DNA from: Rhodobacter sp.
Lineage (GTDB): Bacteria > Pseudomonadota > Alphaproteobacteria > Rhodobacterales > Rhodobacteraceae
Assembly: GCA_027484145.1 (NCBI GenBank)
Contig: JAIXUH010000007.1
Location: 1 to 64,000, forward strand
Length of the DNA: 64,000 bases
Direction: 5' to 3'
In this document: positions 34,100 through 44,690 of the stretch, in pieces
Position numbering within the stretch: the stretch's first letter is position 1
Layout: the number at the start of each line of letters is the position of its first letter
Notes under the pieces: model-generated
Databases searched by the model: none
Told to the model about the DNA's origin: nothing
Seen by the model: the letters and a program-made list of their open reading frames with translations, nothing else
Translations under genes and position numbers: made by a program

Positions 34100-35761
34100 C
34101 TAGCGCCCGTCCGCCGCTTGTGTCCGCAAGGCTTCGGCACGGGCCACGGCGGCCAGATCGGCCACAAAGCTGACCATTGGCTCGGCCACGCCATGGGTGG
34201 CCAGCATGCGCCGCACATCTGGGCGGCATCCGGCCAGATAAAGGGTTCCCCCCTTGCGCGCGACCTTGCGGGCCAGCAACTCAAAGGACCGCGCGCCTGT
34301 TGAATCGATGAACGGCACGGCGGAACACTCTACCGCAAGCGCCTTTGGGTGGTCGGCGATCTGATCCAGCAAGACACCCAGCCGTGCGACCGCCCCGAAA
34401 AACCATGGCCCCTTCAGGTGATAGATCACGATATCGCCCGCCACCGACCCGTCACCCACGGGCATGGGCGTAGAGGCCTCGACCGTGGTGCTGTCTGACA
34501 TCCTGTGAATGAACACCAGCCCGCCAAGGGCGAAGCCGACGATGATCCCTTCGGTCAGGTCCCAGAACACCACGATCAGAAAGGTGGACAGCAAGACAAC
34601 GGCATCCGCCCGCGAATGGCGGATCAATTGCCACATCGCCTCTTTGTCGGCCATGTTCCACGCCACGATGGCAAGAAGGCCCGCGAAAGCCGCCAATGGC
34701 ACATGCGCGGCCCAAGGGCCGATCAACACCATGAAGGCAAAGACGATCAGCGCATGGATCATGCCGGCCACCGGGCCGCGCGCGCCTGACCGCAGGTTCG
34801 TCAGGGTGCGGGCGACGGCCCCGGTGGCATAAAAGCCGCCAAAGCAGGCCACGGCAACATTCGCCACCCCCTGCGCAACCAGTTCGATGGCCGACCTGTG
34901 CCGCGCCCCCGAGACGCCATCCGCCACCACCGCCGACAACAAGGCCGTGATCGCCCCCAGCAAGGTAAAGCTAAGCGCAAAGGGCAGCGCGGCCATGACC
35001 TTTTCCGTGCTGAACACGGGAAGTGAGGGCGCAGGCAGGGTGCTTGGCAGATCGCCGAAACGATCGCCAACGGTGACAACATCCAGACCCGCCACTTCAT
35101 TGGCAAGGGTGATCACGACAATGCCGATCAGCAGGCTTGGCCACTGGGGTTTGTATCGTTTCAGCAGCGAGATCAGCAAAATGGTCGCCGCCGCCACGGC
35201 CAACGCCTGCAGGTTGACCGTGTCCCGCGCCTGCCACAGCACCGCCAGTTTGTCGACAACGGCGGCAGGCTCGGCCCCGGTCAGGGTCAGGCCGAACAAC
35301 TCTCTAATCTGGCTGATAAAGATGATCAGGCCAATGCCGGCGGTAAAGCCCACGGTGACAGGATAGGGAATGAATTTGATATAGGACCCAACCCGCAGAA
35401 ACCCCGCCACCACCAGCAGGAACCCCGACATGAAGGTGGCCAGCAGCAGCCCATCCACCCCGATGGAGGCAACGCAGGCCGATACGCTGACGATAAAGGC
35501 CCCGGCTGGCCCACCGATCTGAAATCGTGATCCGCCAAGGGCCGAAATCAGAAACCCGCCGACAATGGCGGTGATCAGCCCCCGCTCGGGGCCGACGCCG
35601 CTGGCGATGGCAATCGCCATCGAAAGGGGCAGTGCCACGATGGCCACGGCCAGCCCGGCCATGGCATCCGCCCGCAGATCACGCCAGCCATAGCCCTCTC
35701 GCAACACGGTCAGCAGTTTGGGCAGAAACTCGGGTGGATGGTGGGGCGTTGCGTCTGACAT
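34100..35761 (-). CDS. SulP-family anion transporter with STAS domain
   Basis: 553 residues. Membrane domain about 25-410 with the SulP features ADAMAGLAVAIVALPLSMAIAIASGV, FQIGGPAGAFIVSVSA and YPVTVGFTAGIGLIIFISQI; a C-terminal STAS domain about 425-545 with AVECSAVPFIDSTGARSFE. SulP proteins carry sulfate, bicarbonate or dicarboxylates across the inner membrane; the substrate cannot be called. Converges on the CDF exporter gene; 74 bases from the start of the divergent HugZ-like gene. Confidence 0.92.
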   Translation of the reverse strand: MSDATPHHPPEFLPKLLTVLREGYGWRDLRADAMAGLAVAIVALPLSMAIAIASGVGPERGLITAIVGGFLISALGGSRFQIGGPAGAFIVSVSACVASIGVDGLLLATFMSGFLLVVAGFLRVGSYIKFIPYPVTVGFTAGIGLIIFISQIRELFGLTLTGAEPAAVVDKLAVLWQARDTVNLQALAVAAATILLISLLKRYKPQWPSLLIGIVVITLANEVAGLDVVTVGDRFGDLPSTLPAPSLPVFSTEKVMAALPFALSFTLLGAITALLSAVVADGVSGARHRSAIELVAQGVANVAVACFGGFYATGAVARTLTNLRSGARGPVAGMIHALIVFAFMVLIGPWAAHVPLAAFAGLLAIVAWNMADKEAMWQLIRHSRADAVVLLSTFLIVVFWDLTEGIIVGFALGGLVFIHRMSDSTTVEASTPMPVGDGSVAGDIVIYHLKGPWFFGAVARLGVLLDQIADHPKALAVECSAVPFIDSTGARSFELLARKVARKGGTLYLAGCRPDVRRMLATHGVAEPMVSFVADLAAVARAEALRTQAADGR

Positions 35762-35835
35762 GATCCAAGGCTAGCCATTGCGTGATGCCAGCAAGCGCCC
35801 GCCAGCCCGCGCTGTCAACGCCCAAGGAGAAGGCC

Positions 35836-36327
35836 ATGGCCACACGCCCCGACCCTGTCGCCGCCGCCGATGATGATGCCCGCGCCCTTGCCCGCAGCCT
35901 TTTGCAACTGGGCCATGCCAGCCTTGCCTATCTTGAGGCGGAAACCGCCTCGCCCGGCATCAGCCGCATCAGTTTTGGCTGCGGCCCGGATGGCACCCCC
36001 ATGACGCTGATCTCGGCGCTTGCGCCGCATTTCGCCGGATTGCGGGCGCACCCACCCTGTGCGGTGATGCTGGGCGAGCCGGGGCCGAAGGGCGACCCGC
36101 TGACCCACCCCCGGCTGATGTTGCGGGCGACGGCCAGTTTCATCGCGCCGGATGATCCCGCGCGACCCGCCTTGCGCGATCATTGGCTGACCCACCACCC
36201 CAAGGCCAAACTTTACGCCGACTTTGCCGATTTCGCCTTTGTCCGCCTGACGGTTGCGACGGCGCTGCTGAACGGCGGTTTTGCCCGTGCCTATCGGCTG
36301 ACGCCGACCGATCTTGGCACGGGCTAG
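35836..36327 (+). CDS. HugZ-like FMN-binding split-barrel protein
   Basis: 163 residues from MATRPDPVAAADDDARALAR; AAGGAGAAGGCC precedes the ATG. Strand-rich pattern of the pyridoxamine-phosphate-oxidase-like split barrel, with MTLISALAPHFAGLRAHP, GEPGPKGDPLTHPRLMLRA, HWLTHHPKAKLYADFADFAF and LNGGFARAYRL. This last set is characteristic of the HugZ heme-utilisation branch, in which the GGFARA segment and a C-terminal histidine take part in heme degradation. The protein ends soon after (TPTDLGTG), so the full HugZ C-terminal heme part is absent; heme use is inference. Confidence 0.75.
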   Translation: MATRPDPVAAADDDARALARSLLQLGHASLAYLEAETASPGISRISFGCGPDGTPMTLISALAPHFAGLRAHPPCAVMLGEPGPKGDPLTHPRLMLRATASFIAPDDPARPALRDHWLTHHPKAKLYADFADFAFVRLTVATALLNGGFARAYRLTPTDLGTG

Positions 36328-36342
36328 GGTCACGCCTGCTGT

Positions 36343-38631
36343 TCAGGTCGGGTTGTCACAGCGGATCGTGGCCAGCACGCGGCCCCGGACGGGGCTTGGC
36401 CATCGCAACTGAACCTGCCCCTGCCCGGCGCCCTGTTCATTCAGCACATAGGGCATGGCAAACTGCGCCACGTTGCTGCTGTTGGTGATGGCACCTTCGG
36501 CCACGATGGATTGGGTGTTGCGCGCCCTTGCGCCAAACGGCATGAACGGCGCGCTGTCCACCACCCAGGTATCGGCGGCGGTGTTCTGCGTATGCTCGAT
36601 CGTCAGAGGGCTCATGGCCAGTTGCGCCACGCCATTGAACGCATTCGCCCCGAAAATCACGTTGCGAAAACGCCCGTAATCCAGCGTGCCGTTGGTGGTG
36701 TCCACGCCTTCGGCCCGGTCAATGGTGCCATTCAATGTGCGGAAACTGTTGTCCGACACGCTGAGTCCGTGAACAAACTGCCCCGACCCTTTTGGTGCAA
36801 TGACAATCCAGCGGAACCACGGGGCCACGTCGCTGGCAAAGAAATGGTTCGCCACAACCGACAAACCGCCAAAACTGAACCCGCTGGTGAAGTCGGGGTC
36901 GGCATCATATTCGTTGGACCATTCGATCCAGCAGTTGTCGACGTAATTGCCGGTGAAGGTGGTGCGCGGGTTGGTCTGGGCCAGCACCAACCCGGCCCGA
37001 CGGACGCCCACGCTCGCATTGTCGCCCTGAAAGAAGTGGTTGCCGATGAACATATGCCCGCCGCCACCCACCACCGCGAAATGGGCAAACCGCACGATCC
37101 GGTTTGACCGCACCTTCACGTCGTTTGCGTTGACGTTCATGGCAATTGTCGTGCGGTCCTGCGCCAGCGTTGCCTGTTCGTTTGACCAGAACTGGCAATC
37201 ATCCACCATCAACCCCTGGCAGCCGGATCCGATCGAGGTGATGCCACGGTCCTTCGGGCGGTTGAACACGCTTTCCGCGACGCGAATGGCAAGACCCACG
37301 CGCGGCAGCATGATGCCGCTGGCAATGCCGTTGCAGTTCAGGTCCATCCGGTCGATCTCGAACCGCGACAGGTCATCAAAGCCCGAGAAATCCAGCAGAT
37401 AGCGATAGCGGCTGAAGGTATAGGTCCGCGTGCCAGCCCCGCCCCACAAAGGCTGGCTGATATCGACCGTGCCCGCGCCCACGTTCTTGGCGGTCACGTA
37501 AACCTCGCGGCCAACGCCGGTGCCGCTGACACGCGCCCCGATTTCGATGGTCGAGATATTGGTCACCCCTGACAGACGCAGCGGGCTTGCCGGGGAATAG
37601 CTGGCGACAGCCGTCACAACCCCGGTGTTCCATGCGGGCCCGGCCACCGCATTCAACTGCCCGTTCGTCAGGAACCGGCGCTGTGCAAAGGTCGTCAGGC
37701 CGCAAATCGCCGCCACATCCAGCGGGGCCACAAGGTCCACCCGACGATCCGACAGGTCAAGCGCCACATGGTCGGTGAAATAGAACAGGGCCTGCAACGC
37801 CTTGCGAAAGCCCAGAAGTTCGCTGCCAAAGGCGCTGGTATAGGTATCCAGATCATAGTTTCGCGTCAGCGCAAGGCGGACCGAATCCGGCTGGATGACC
37901 GTGCCCTGAAACCGGATCGGGTTTTCAATCGTCAGGTTGCCCGCGATCAGATAGGTGCCCGCCGGAACCGTGATCGTGCGCCCCTGCGCCGCCGCGTCGG
38001 CCGCATCAAAGGCGGCCGTGTCGTCGGCCACGCCATTTCCCACCGCGCCATAGTCGCGCACATCCACCGCATCAAAGATGTCGCGCAGATAGATGCCGGT
38101 GACATCCTCCACCTCGATGTCATCAATCCGGACCACGCCCCCCGTGGGGCCGGTCAGGTCCAGCCCAAGGTGCCCGTAAACCGCGCTGACACCCCATGCC
38201 ATGGTCACGCCGCCGCGCGCGCCTGCGCCGATGATGGCGCGCAATTCGACCACCTGACCATATTGCGACAGTTGCACCGACGGCCCCACCTGCACCACAC
38301 CCGGCACGTTCGACCCGTTGCTGCGGGCGGCATAGCCGGCAATCCGCACCGCCGGAAAGGCACCCGAGATTGCCTTGACCCGCACCGTGACCTGCAGATA
38401 CAGCCCCGGCTGCATCGGGATCTGCTGAAAGCAGCGCAGTTTCTGGGTGGCTTGCGTCTTTTGCAACTCCATCGCGCCGCCAAAATCCTGATCTGCGGGC
38501 ACAAAGGCTGCGTTTGGCTGCGCGGCATAAGACCCCTGCCCTGCAAGGCCGTCTTCGCGCGACCACAGATTCAACCCAGCTGCAAACGGTGGTGGCATCA
38601 GAACCAGCCCGTCGGTAATCGCCTTGTTCAT
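36343..38631 (-). CDS. Pectate-lyase-fold (GH28-related) parallel beta-helix protein
   Basis: 762 residues, no signal peptide (starts MNKAITDGLVLMPPPFAAGL). N-terminal about 190 residues look like a carbohydrate-binding or attachment jelly-roll; VDVRDYGAVGNGVADDTAAF at about 195 is the classic entry of the Pectate_lyase_3 superfamily, followed by many beta-helix coils (IGSGCQGLMVDDCQFWSN, VRSNRIVRFAHFAVVGGGGH) up to about 650 and a small C-terminal domain. Widely conserved in Rhodobacterales. Spike-like function is possible: phage tailspikes and gene transfer agent head spikes use this fold. Followed upstream by a glycosyltransferase gene on the same strand (67 bases apart). Confidence 0.75.
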   Translation of the reverse strand: MNKAITDGLVLMPPPFAAGLNLWSREDGLAGQGSYAAQPNAAFVPADQDFGGAMELQKTQATQKLRCFQQIPMQPGLYLQVTVRVKAISGAFPAVRIAGYAARSNGSNVPGVVQVGPSVQLSQYGQVVELRAIIGAGARGGVTMAWGVSAVYGHLGLDLTGPTGGVVRIDDIEVEDVTGIYLRDIFDAVDVRDYGAVGNGVADDTAAFDAADAAAQGRTITVPAGTYLIAGNLTIENPIRFQGTVIQPDSVRLALTRNYDLDTYTSAFGSELLGFRKALQALFYFTDHVALDLSDRRVDLVAPLDVAAICGLTTFAQRRFLTNGQLNAVAGPAWNTGVVTAVASYSPASPLRLSGVTNISTIEIGARVSGTGVGREVYVTAKNVGAGTVDISQPLWGGAGTRTYTFSRYRYLLDFSGFDDLSRFEIDRMDLNCNGIASGIMLPRVGLAIRVAESVFNRPKDRGITSIGSGCQGLMVDDCQFWSNEQATLAQDRTTIAMNVNANDVKVRSNRIVRFAHFAVVGGGGHMFIGNHFFQGDNASVGVRRAGLVLAQTNPRTTFTGNYVDNCWIEWSNEYDADPDFTSGFSFGGLSVVANHFFASDVAPWFRWIVIAPKGSGQFVHGLSVSDNSFRTLNGTIDRAEGVDTTNGTLDYGRFRNVIFGANAFNGVAQLAMSPLTIEHTQNTAADTWVVDSAPFMPFGARARNTQSIVAEGAITNSSNVAQFAMPYVLNEQGAGQGQVQLRWPSPVRGRVLATIRCDNPT

Positions 38632-38698
38632 GGCGCTGAACCCTTTCCTGTCACATTTCGGAACGGGGCAGACCTACGAACAAAAGCTTAACGCCGGA

Positions 38699-39883
38699 TC
38701 AGGGCTGCGCGCGCTGCTCCTGCCGCTGGGTCCACCGCCGCTCGGCGCGATGCAGCATCCGGCGGGTGAACTCGGTCTCAAAATCATGGAAATGCGCGAA
38801 TTCCAGCGCAATGGCCGCATGGCTGCCAACATGCCCCGGCGTCCGGGAAAGGGCAGTGATCCGGTCAGCCATCGCCGCATGGTCGGCCATGGCAACCACC
38901 CAACCGCTGCCCGAATCCTTTTGCATTCCCAACCACATGGCATTGTCATAGCCAATGACCGGCACACCGCAGCCCATCGCTTCCAGATAGGTGCAGGACG
39001 GGTCAGATTGCCGATGGCATGACAGGAACACGTCAGCATTGGCGCGCATCCATGGCACCAGTTCCGACTCGAAATCGACCGGGGCATGCAGCCGCAGCCG
39101 CCCCTTCAGCGCGGCAGCTCCGTCGCGCAGCGCGGCCTCCAGAGACCCGGTTCCGAACACGTCCAGCGTAAAGTTGGCCCCGCGCGACACCAACCCCTGC
39201 ACGATGGGCAACAGATCCTGCGCCCCCTTCATCGGCTCCAACCGCCCGGAATGCACCAGCCGCAAAGGGCCACCTGCGGCCAGATGGTCGGCTTTTGCGG
39301 CCATCTCGTCCGGCGTTGCCATCATGTCGCGCCGCATCCGGCCGTCCAGATACAGGATCGTATTGCTGTTCAGCGGACGATAGGCCTCATAGGCCGGATA
39401 GCCATTGGCCTGCAGCCCCGCCGCTTGGCGAAACGCCTTGCGGCGGCGCACCTCCATCCGCAGGTTCCACAGCATGGACCACAGCTTGCGCGGCAGGCTC
39501 AGGCTTCGGTCCAGCCCGACGATCCGCAGGCGCGTGCCGATTGTGTATTCCACCGAATAGACCACCGGCAACTTCCCCTGCCCGGCAAGGGCCAGCGTCT
39601 CTACCATATCAGCCGAGGCCGAGATGCTGTTGTGTGACGCCAGCAGGTCCGCTGGCAGCGGCGCCCCCGCATCCAGCACCACAAAGTCAAACCCCAACCC
39701 GTCGGCCGCATACTCGGCACCGAACGGGATGTGCTGGCCGTGATCCCACAGCACGGCGGTAATCTCGCCGGGCCACAGCGCCTTGTGCAGGCGCATCCCT
39801 TCAACGAACTTCTTGTCCATCCGGAACCGCCCGTCTGGCAGACGGTTCACCGGGGCGGGGACAATCATCAAGAGGCGCGGCAT
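38699..39883 (-). CDS. GT4-type glycosyltransferase
   Basis: 394 residues from MPRLLMIVPAPVNRLPDGRF. GT-B fold: N-terminal half without strong motif, C-terminal half with LRLVHSGRLEPMKGAQDLLP, FTLDVFGTGSLEAALRDG and the donor-site DVFLSCHRQSDPSCTYLEAMGCGVPVIGYD (E-x7-E-like pattern of GT4). Predicted to add sugars to an extracellular polysaccharide or lipid carrier, acceptor unknown. Lies upstream of the beta-helix protein in the same orientation. Confidence 0.85.
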   Translation of the reverse strand: MPRLLMIVPAPVNRLPDGRFRMDKKFVEGMRLHKALWPGEITAVLWDHGQHIPFGAEYAADGLGFDFVVLDAGAPLPADLLASHNSISASADMVETLALAGQGKLPVVYSVEYTIGTRLRIVGLDRSLSLPRKLWSMLWNLRMEVRRRKAFRQAAGLQANGYPAYEAYRPLNSNTILYLDGRMRRDMMATPDEMAAKADHLAAGGPLRLVHSGRLEPMKGAQDLLPIVQGLVSRGANFTLDVFGTGSLEAALRDGAAALKGRLRLHAPVDFESELVPWMRANADVFLSCHRQSDPSCTYLEAMGCGVPVIGYDNAMWLGMQKDSGSGWVVAMADHAAMADRITALSRTPGHVGSHAAIALEFAHFHDFETEFTRRMLHRAERRWTQRQEQRAQP

Positions 39884-39949
39884 GGGTCTTCCGGCATGGT
39901 GTCTCACGCGCAGCCTTGGGGCCAAGGCGGCGTTGCGTCAAGGGTGGTG

Positions 39950-40546
39950 CTACACCCCGGTGAACGCAGCCGGATAGATCAGGGTTTCCTCCGGCACATC
40001 ATCACCGGGCCGCGCAATCAGCGTCAGATGTAGCGGATAGGGCGAAGTCAGCCGCGCCGCGCGGTGCATTGAAAAACCCGCGCGGGCATAGAATGAGGGT
40101 TTGCCGACGACGACCAGTGTCGGTGGCTCGTCACCGTGCAGCAAGCCCACCCGAGCGAGCATCTGTGTATGCCAGTCCCGGCCTTGGGCGAAATCTTCGG
40201 CATATTCCCGCACAAGCCGCGACCCAAAGCGAAAGCTGCCACGGGTCCGCTCGTCACGGGCAAGCGCGCCATTTTGCCATGCGGAAAGCACTGCGACAGG
40301 CCCCAGACAAAACCAATTCTGCGGCGCGACCATCCGGCTGATCGCCATATAGGCACCAATGCGGCTTTGCCCCGTTTCCCGGTCTGGCCAGCATTTCACG
40401 ATATCCAGCACGATCGCGCCATCTGCCCGCAGGCGGTGAACCAGATCGGCCTCGTCCCGCCTGCCGAAGGCCGCCGCCAAGAGGGCGTCGATTTCGTCAA
40501 ACTCTTGCGGCCTTGCCCGCCGCGACGTGTCGGGGCCGACAACCAT
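39950..40546 (-). CDS. GNAT-family N-acetyltransferase
   Basis: 198 residues. The N-terminal PQEFDEIDALLAAAFGRRDEADLVHRLRADG and the block NWFCLGPVAVLSAWQNG match the YhbS-like GNAT subgroup; VVVGKPSFYARAGFSMHRA is the C-terminal motif (F-Y-x-R-x-GF). The typical Q/RxxGxG acetyl-CoA loop appears replaced by GPVAVLSAWQNGALARDERTR, so CoA binding is less certain. GGAG six bases before the ATG at 40546 sets the start. Ends 67 bases from the GT4 gene; its start is close to the groL terminator. Confidence 0.72.
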   Translation of the reverse strand: MVVGPDTSRRARPQEFDEIDALLAAAFGRRDEADLVHRLRADGAIVLDIVKCWPDRETGQSRIGAYMAISRMVAPQNWFCLGPVAVLSAWQNGALARDERTRGSFRFGSRLVREYAEDFAQGRDWHTQMLARVGLLHGDEPPTLVVVGKPSFYARAGFSMHRAARLTSPYPLHLTLIARPGDDVPEETLIYPAAFTGV

Positions 40547-40560
40547 CACTCACTCCAAAC

Positions 40561-40590
40561 GAAAAGGGCGCCCCTTATGGGACGCCCTTT
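40561..40590 (-). terminator. Rho-independent terminator of groESL
   Basis: On the minus strand AGGGCGTCCC-ATAA-GGGGCGCCCT followed by TTTTCG, about 25 bases after the groL stop codon. Confidence 0.85.
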
Positions 40591-40612
40591 CCTATCATGC
40601 CTTGGGGGCAGA

Positions 40613-42274
<1,662 letters not shown>

Positions 42275-42324
42275 CTAAGATGTTGAATTGGAAAGCGCGC
42301 TCAGGCGAAGGCCGAGCCGTAGCC

Positions 42325-42612
42325 TCAGGAAATGATCCCGAGGATGTCGCTTTCTTTCATGATCAGCAGTTCTTCGCCGTTCAGCGTCACTTCCGTGCCC
42401 GACCATTTGCCGAACAGGATGCGGTCGCCGGATTTGACCGACGGGGCGATCAGTTCGCCCGAGTCCTTGCGAGCGCCTTCGCCCACGGACACGATCTCGC
42501 CTTCTGCAGGCTTTTCTTTTGCGGTGTCTGGAATGATCAGGCCGCCTTTGGTTTTGTCTTCGCCTTGAATGCGACGGACGAGCACGCGGTCATGCAATGG
42601 TGTGAATGCCAT
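42325..42612 (-). CDS. groS: Co-chaperonin GroES
   Basis: Forms the seven-subunit lid of GroEL. 95 residues from [18 protein letters not shown], with the mobile loop [19 protein letters not shown] and the closing [17 protein letters not shown]. The ORF in the track starts 14 codons earlier, inside the CIRCE element, and is rejected for the ATG at 42612. First gene of groESL. Confidence 0.99.
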   Translation of the reverse strand: MAFTPLHDRVLVRRIQGEDKTKGGLIIPDTAKEKPAEGEIVSVGEGARKDSGELIAPSVKSGDRILFGKWSGTEVTLNGEELLIMKESDILGIIS

Positions 42613-42647
42613 CTGAGAACACTCCCTAGGTTCCAGGTTGAGGTCGT

Positions 42648-42674
42648 TTAGCACTCGCCGGTAGTGAGTGCTAA
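42648..42674. promoter_or_regulatory. CIRCE element (HrcA operator) of groESL
   Basis: TTAGCACTC - 9 bases (GCCGGTAGT) - GAGTGCTAA: a perfect match to the CIRCE consensus. Located between promoter and groS, 35 bases before the start codon. The HrcA repressor binds it and releases during heat shock; hrcA is not in this window. Confidence 0.97.
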
Positions 42675-42682
42675 CGAGGCCT

Positions 42683-42711
42683 CAGATAGGCAACGACTGC
42701 CTCCATGTCAA
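42683..42711 (-). promoter_or_regulatory. groESL promoter
   Basis: TTGACA - 17 bases - TATCTG on the minus strand, directly before CIRCE so that the repressor would cover the start point. The -10 region CCTATCTGAG also fits the RpoH-type consensus CYTATNTNNG, so heat-shock sigma may share this promoter. Confidence 0.65.
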
Positions 42712-42810
42712 CTCCCCGGCGTGCAAATTCAGCCATGCGCCGCGCCGCATTTTCCCTTGGCATGGCCCCTTGCGGGTGCCACCCTTGGGTACAACACAAC
42801 CGAGGTTCGT

Positions 42811-43791
42811 ATGCGCGCGCTGATCGCTGCCCTGTTTCTTCTTGCCAGCCCGGCCACCGCCGAATGCATCGGGCAAAATCTGCTGGAAACCATGCCTGCC
42901 CCGGCGCGCGACGCCCTCGAATCAGCCGCGCGCGCTGTGCCCTACCCGGAAGGCAACTTCTGGCTGGCGCGCAAGGACGACATGCAGGTCACGCTTGTGG
43001 GCACCTATCACCTTGGCGACCCGCGCCATGACGCCAATTTCGCAGCCCTTTCCCCCCGGATCGTCAAGGCGGCAACCGTCCTGGTCGAGGCGGGCCCGGA
43101 TGAGGAAAAGGCGCTGATGGACCGTGTGGCGCGCGATCCTTCGGTGATCGTCAGCCAAGGCGCGACCTTGCCCGAACTTCTGACGCCCGCAGACTGGACC
43201 CTGCTGTCCGAGGCGCTGACCAAGCGCGGCATCCCGCCCTTCGTGGCGGCAAAATTCCGCCCTTGGTATGTCACGATGATGCTGGCCATTCCGGCCTGCG
43301 ATCTGAAAGATATCGGCATCGCCAAGGGCTTGGACGGGATGGTGATCGAATATGCCACCGCCATCGGCCGCCCCGTCCGCGCGCTTGAACCCTATGACAC
43401 GGTGTTTCGCCTGTTCGATTCCATGACGTTGGACGAGGTGATGGGCCTGATCCGGTCGACCCTTGCGATGGAAGACCGCGCTGCGGATTACTCCGTCACG
43501 CTGGCCGACACCTATTTTGACCAGAAGTCGCGGCTGATCTGGGAGTTGATGCGCGCCGAGTCTTTGGCCTTGCCCGGATACACCCCCGAAAAGGTGGCCG
43601 CCGAATTTGCTGCGATGGAAGAGGCGATGATGTCGGCCCGCAACCGCGCGTGGATTCCTGTCATCGAAAGGGCCGCACAGGATGGTCCGGTGTTTGCCGC
43701 CTTTGGCGCACTGCACATTCCCGGCCATGATGGCGTGGCCGCGCTGATGGAACGGGCGGGTTGGACGCTGGAACGTCTGCCCGCACCATGA
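42811..43791 (+). CDS. TraB/GumN family protein
   Basis: 326 residues with a signal peptide (MRALIAALFLLASPATA). The family hallmark is the first conserved block FWLARKDDMQVTLVGTYHLGDPRH, with a GT-HLG motif, and the last one DGPVFAAFGALHIPGHDGVAALMERAGW with the GA-HL-G motif. TraB/GumN proteins are predicted metalloproteases (Tiki-like) or inhibitors of unknown physiological role; here a periplasmic location is likely. The ATG at 42811 starts the signal peptide; the ORF upstream to 42664 overlaps CIRCE and is not coding. ATGA overlap with the next gene. Confidence 0.85.
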   Translation: MRALIAALFLLASPATAECIGQNLLETMPAPARDALESAARAVPYPEGNFWLARKDDMQVTLVGTYHLGDPRHDANFAALSPRIVKAATVLVEAGPDEEKALMDRVARDPSVIVSQGATLPELLTPADWTLLSEALTKRGIPPFVAAKFRPWYVTMMLAIPACDLKDIGIAKGLDGMVIEYATAIGRPVRALEPYDTVFRLFDSMTLDEVMGLIRSTLAMEDRAADYSVTLADTYFDQKSRLIWELMRAESLALPGYTPEKVAAEFAAMEEAMMSARNRAWIPVIERAAQDGPVFAAFGALHIPGHDGVAALMERAGWTLERLPAP

Positions 43792-44543
43792 CCATCGCCC
43801 CCGAACTCGCTGGCCACCGGGTCATCCGGCTGACCTTTCTGGATTGCGGCAGGTTCTGCGTGACATCCGGTCCGCGCGTGATCGGTATTCCTGCCTATCT
43901 GATCGAAACCGACCGTGGCGCGAAGATCCTTGTCGATGGCGGCTTTCCGCCCGCCTATACGCAGGCCGAAGCGGCATCCATCGCTGATGGCCTTGCCAGT
44001 TTTGGCCATCTGATTGACCATGGCGCCCAGTATCAGGTTCCGGCCCAGCTTGCAGCCTGTGGCCTTGCCATGTCGGACCTGACGCTGCACATCCTGACCC
44101 ATGGTCACATTGACCACGTCGGCGCGCTGCCGTTGATCCACTGCCCCCTGATCCTGACAGCGGCCGAACGGGCAGATCCGGTGCCGCGCTATTTCGGGGC
44201 GGCCCGCCCCCTTGTCTGGCCGGACGTGGAAACCCGGATGGTCACCGCCAAAACCGACCTGTGTCAGGGCCTGACCCTGCTGCCCACCCCCGGCCACACG
44301 CCGGGACATCTTTCGGTGCTGGTGGACTTGCCGCAATCGGGATGCGTGATTCTGGCCGCCGATGCCATCAACCGCCACAGCGAACCCGCCGAGGGGTTTG
44401 CCGACGCGGCCGATCCGGCGGCAGCGGCCCACAGTGCCGCCTTGCTGTTCGCCCACCGTGACGCAACCGGCGGGCGGATCATCTATGGCCATGACCCCGC
44501 ACAATGGCCTGCCCTGCCAAAAGCACCGGCCTGCCTGACGTGA
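43788..44543 (+). CDS. MBL-fold hydrolase (lactonase-like)
   Basis: 251 residues. The metal motif is LTHGHIDHVGAL (HxHxDH), after IETDRGAKILVDGGFPPAYT, with later ligands in PTPGHTPGHLSVLVDLP and VILAADAINRH and IIYGHDPAQW. The layout (long N-terminal strand region, then HxHxDH near residue 106) resembles N-acyl-homoserine lactonase-like members of the superfamily, but lactonase activity is only a possibility. The ATG overlaps the TraB/GumN stop (ATGA), so the pair is translationally coupled. Confidence 0.78.
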   Translation: MTIAPELAGHRVIRLTFLDCGRFCVTSGPRVIGIPAYLIETDRGAKILVDGGFPPAYTQAEAASIADGLASFGHLIDHGAQYQVPAQLAACGLAMSDLTLHILTHGHIDHVGALPLIHCPLILTAAERADPVPRYFGAARPLVWPDVETRMVTAKTDLCQGLTLLPTPGHTPGHLSVLVDLPQSGCVILAADAINRHSEPAEGFADAADPAAAAHSAALLFAHRDATGGRIIYGHDPAQWPALPKAPACLT

Positions 44544-44629
44544 CGCGCGGGCGCGCCACCCGGTCATGCACCTGTGGGCGGCCTGTTGCCGCACTGCAGC
44601 ATCCACACAAGAGTCACATCCGGCCCCGC

Positions 44630-44658
44630 GTGACAAAACCCTGCCAGCGGCCTATAAG
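44630..44658 (+). promoter_or_regulatory. Probable promoter of the pyrophosphatase gene
   Basis: GTGACA - 17 bases - TATAAG, ending 32 bases before the ATG of ppaC. Good -10 match, weaker -35. Confidence 0.45.
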
Positions 44659-44690
44659 GCGGGCAATTCCCCATCCCACGAAGGCATATC

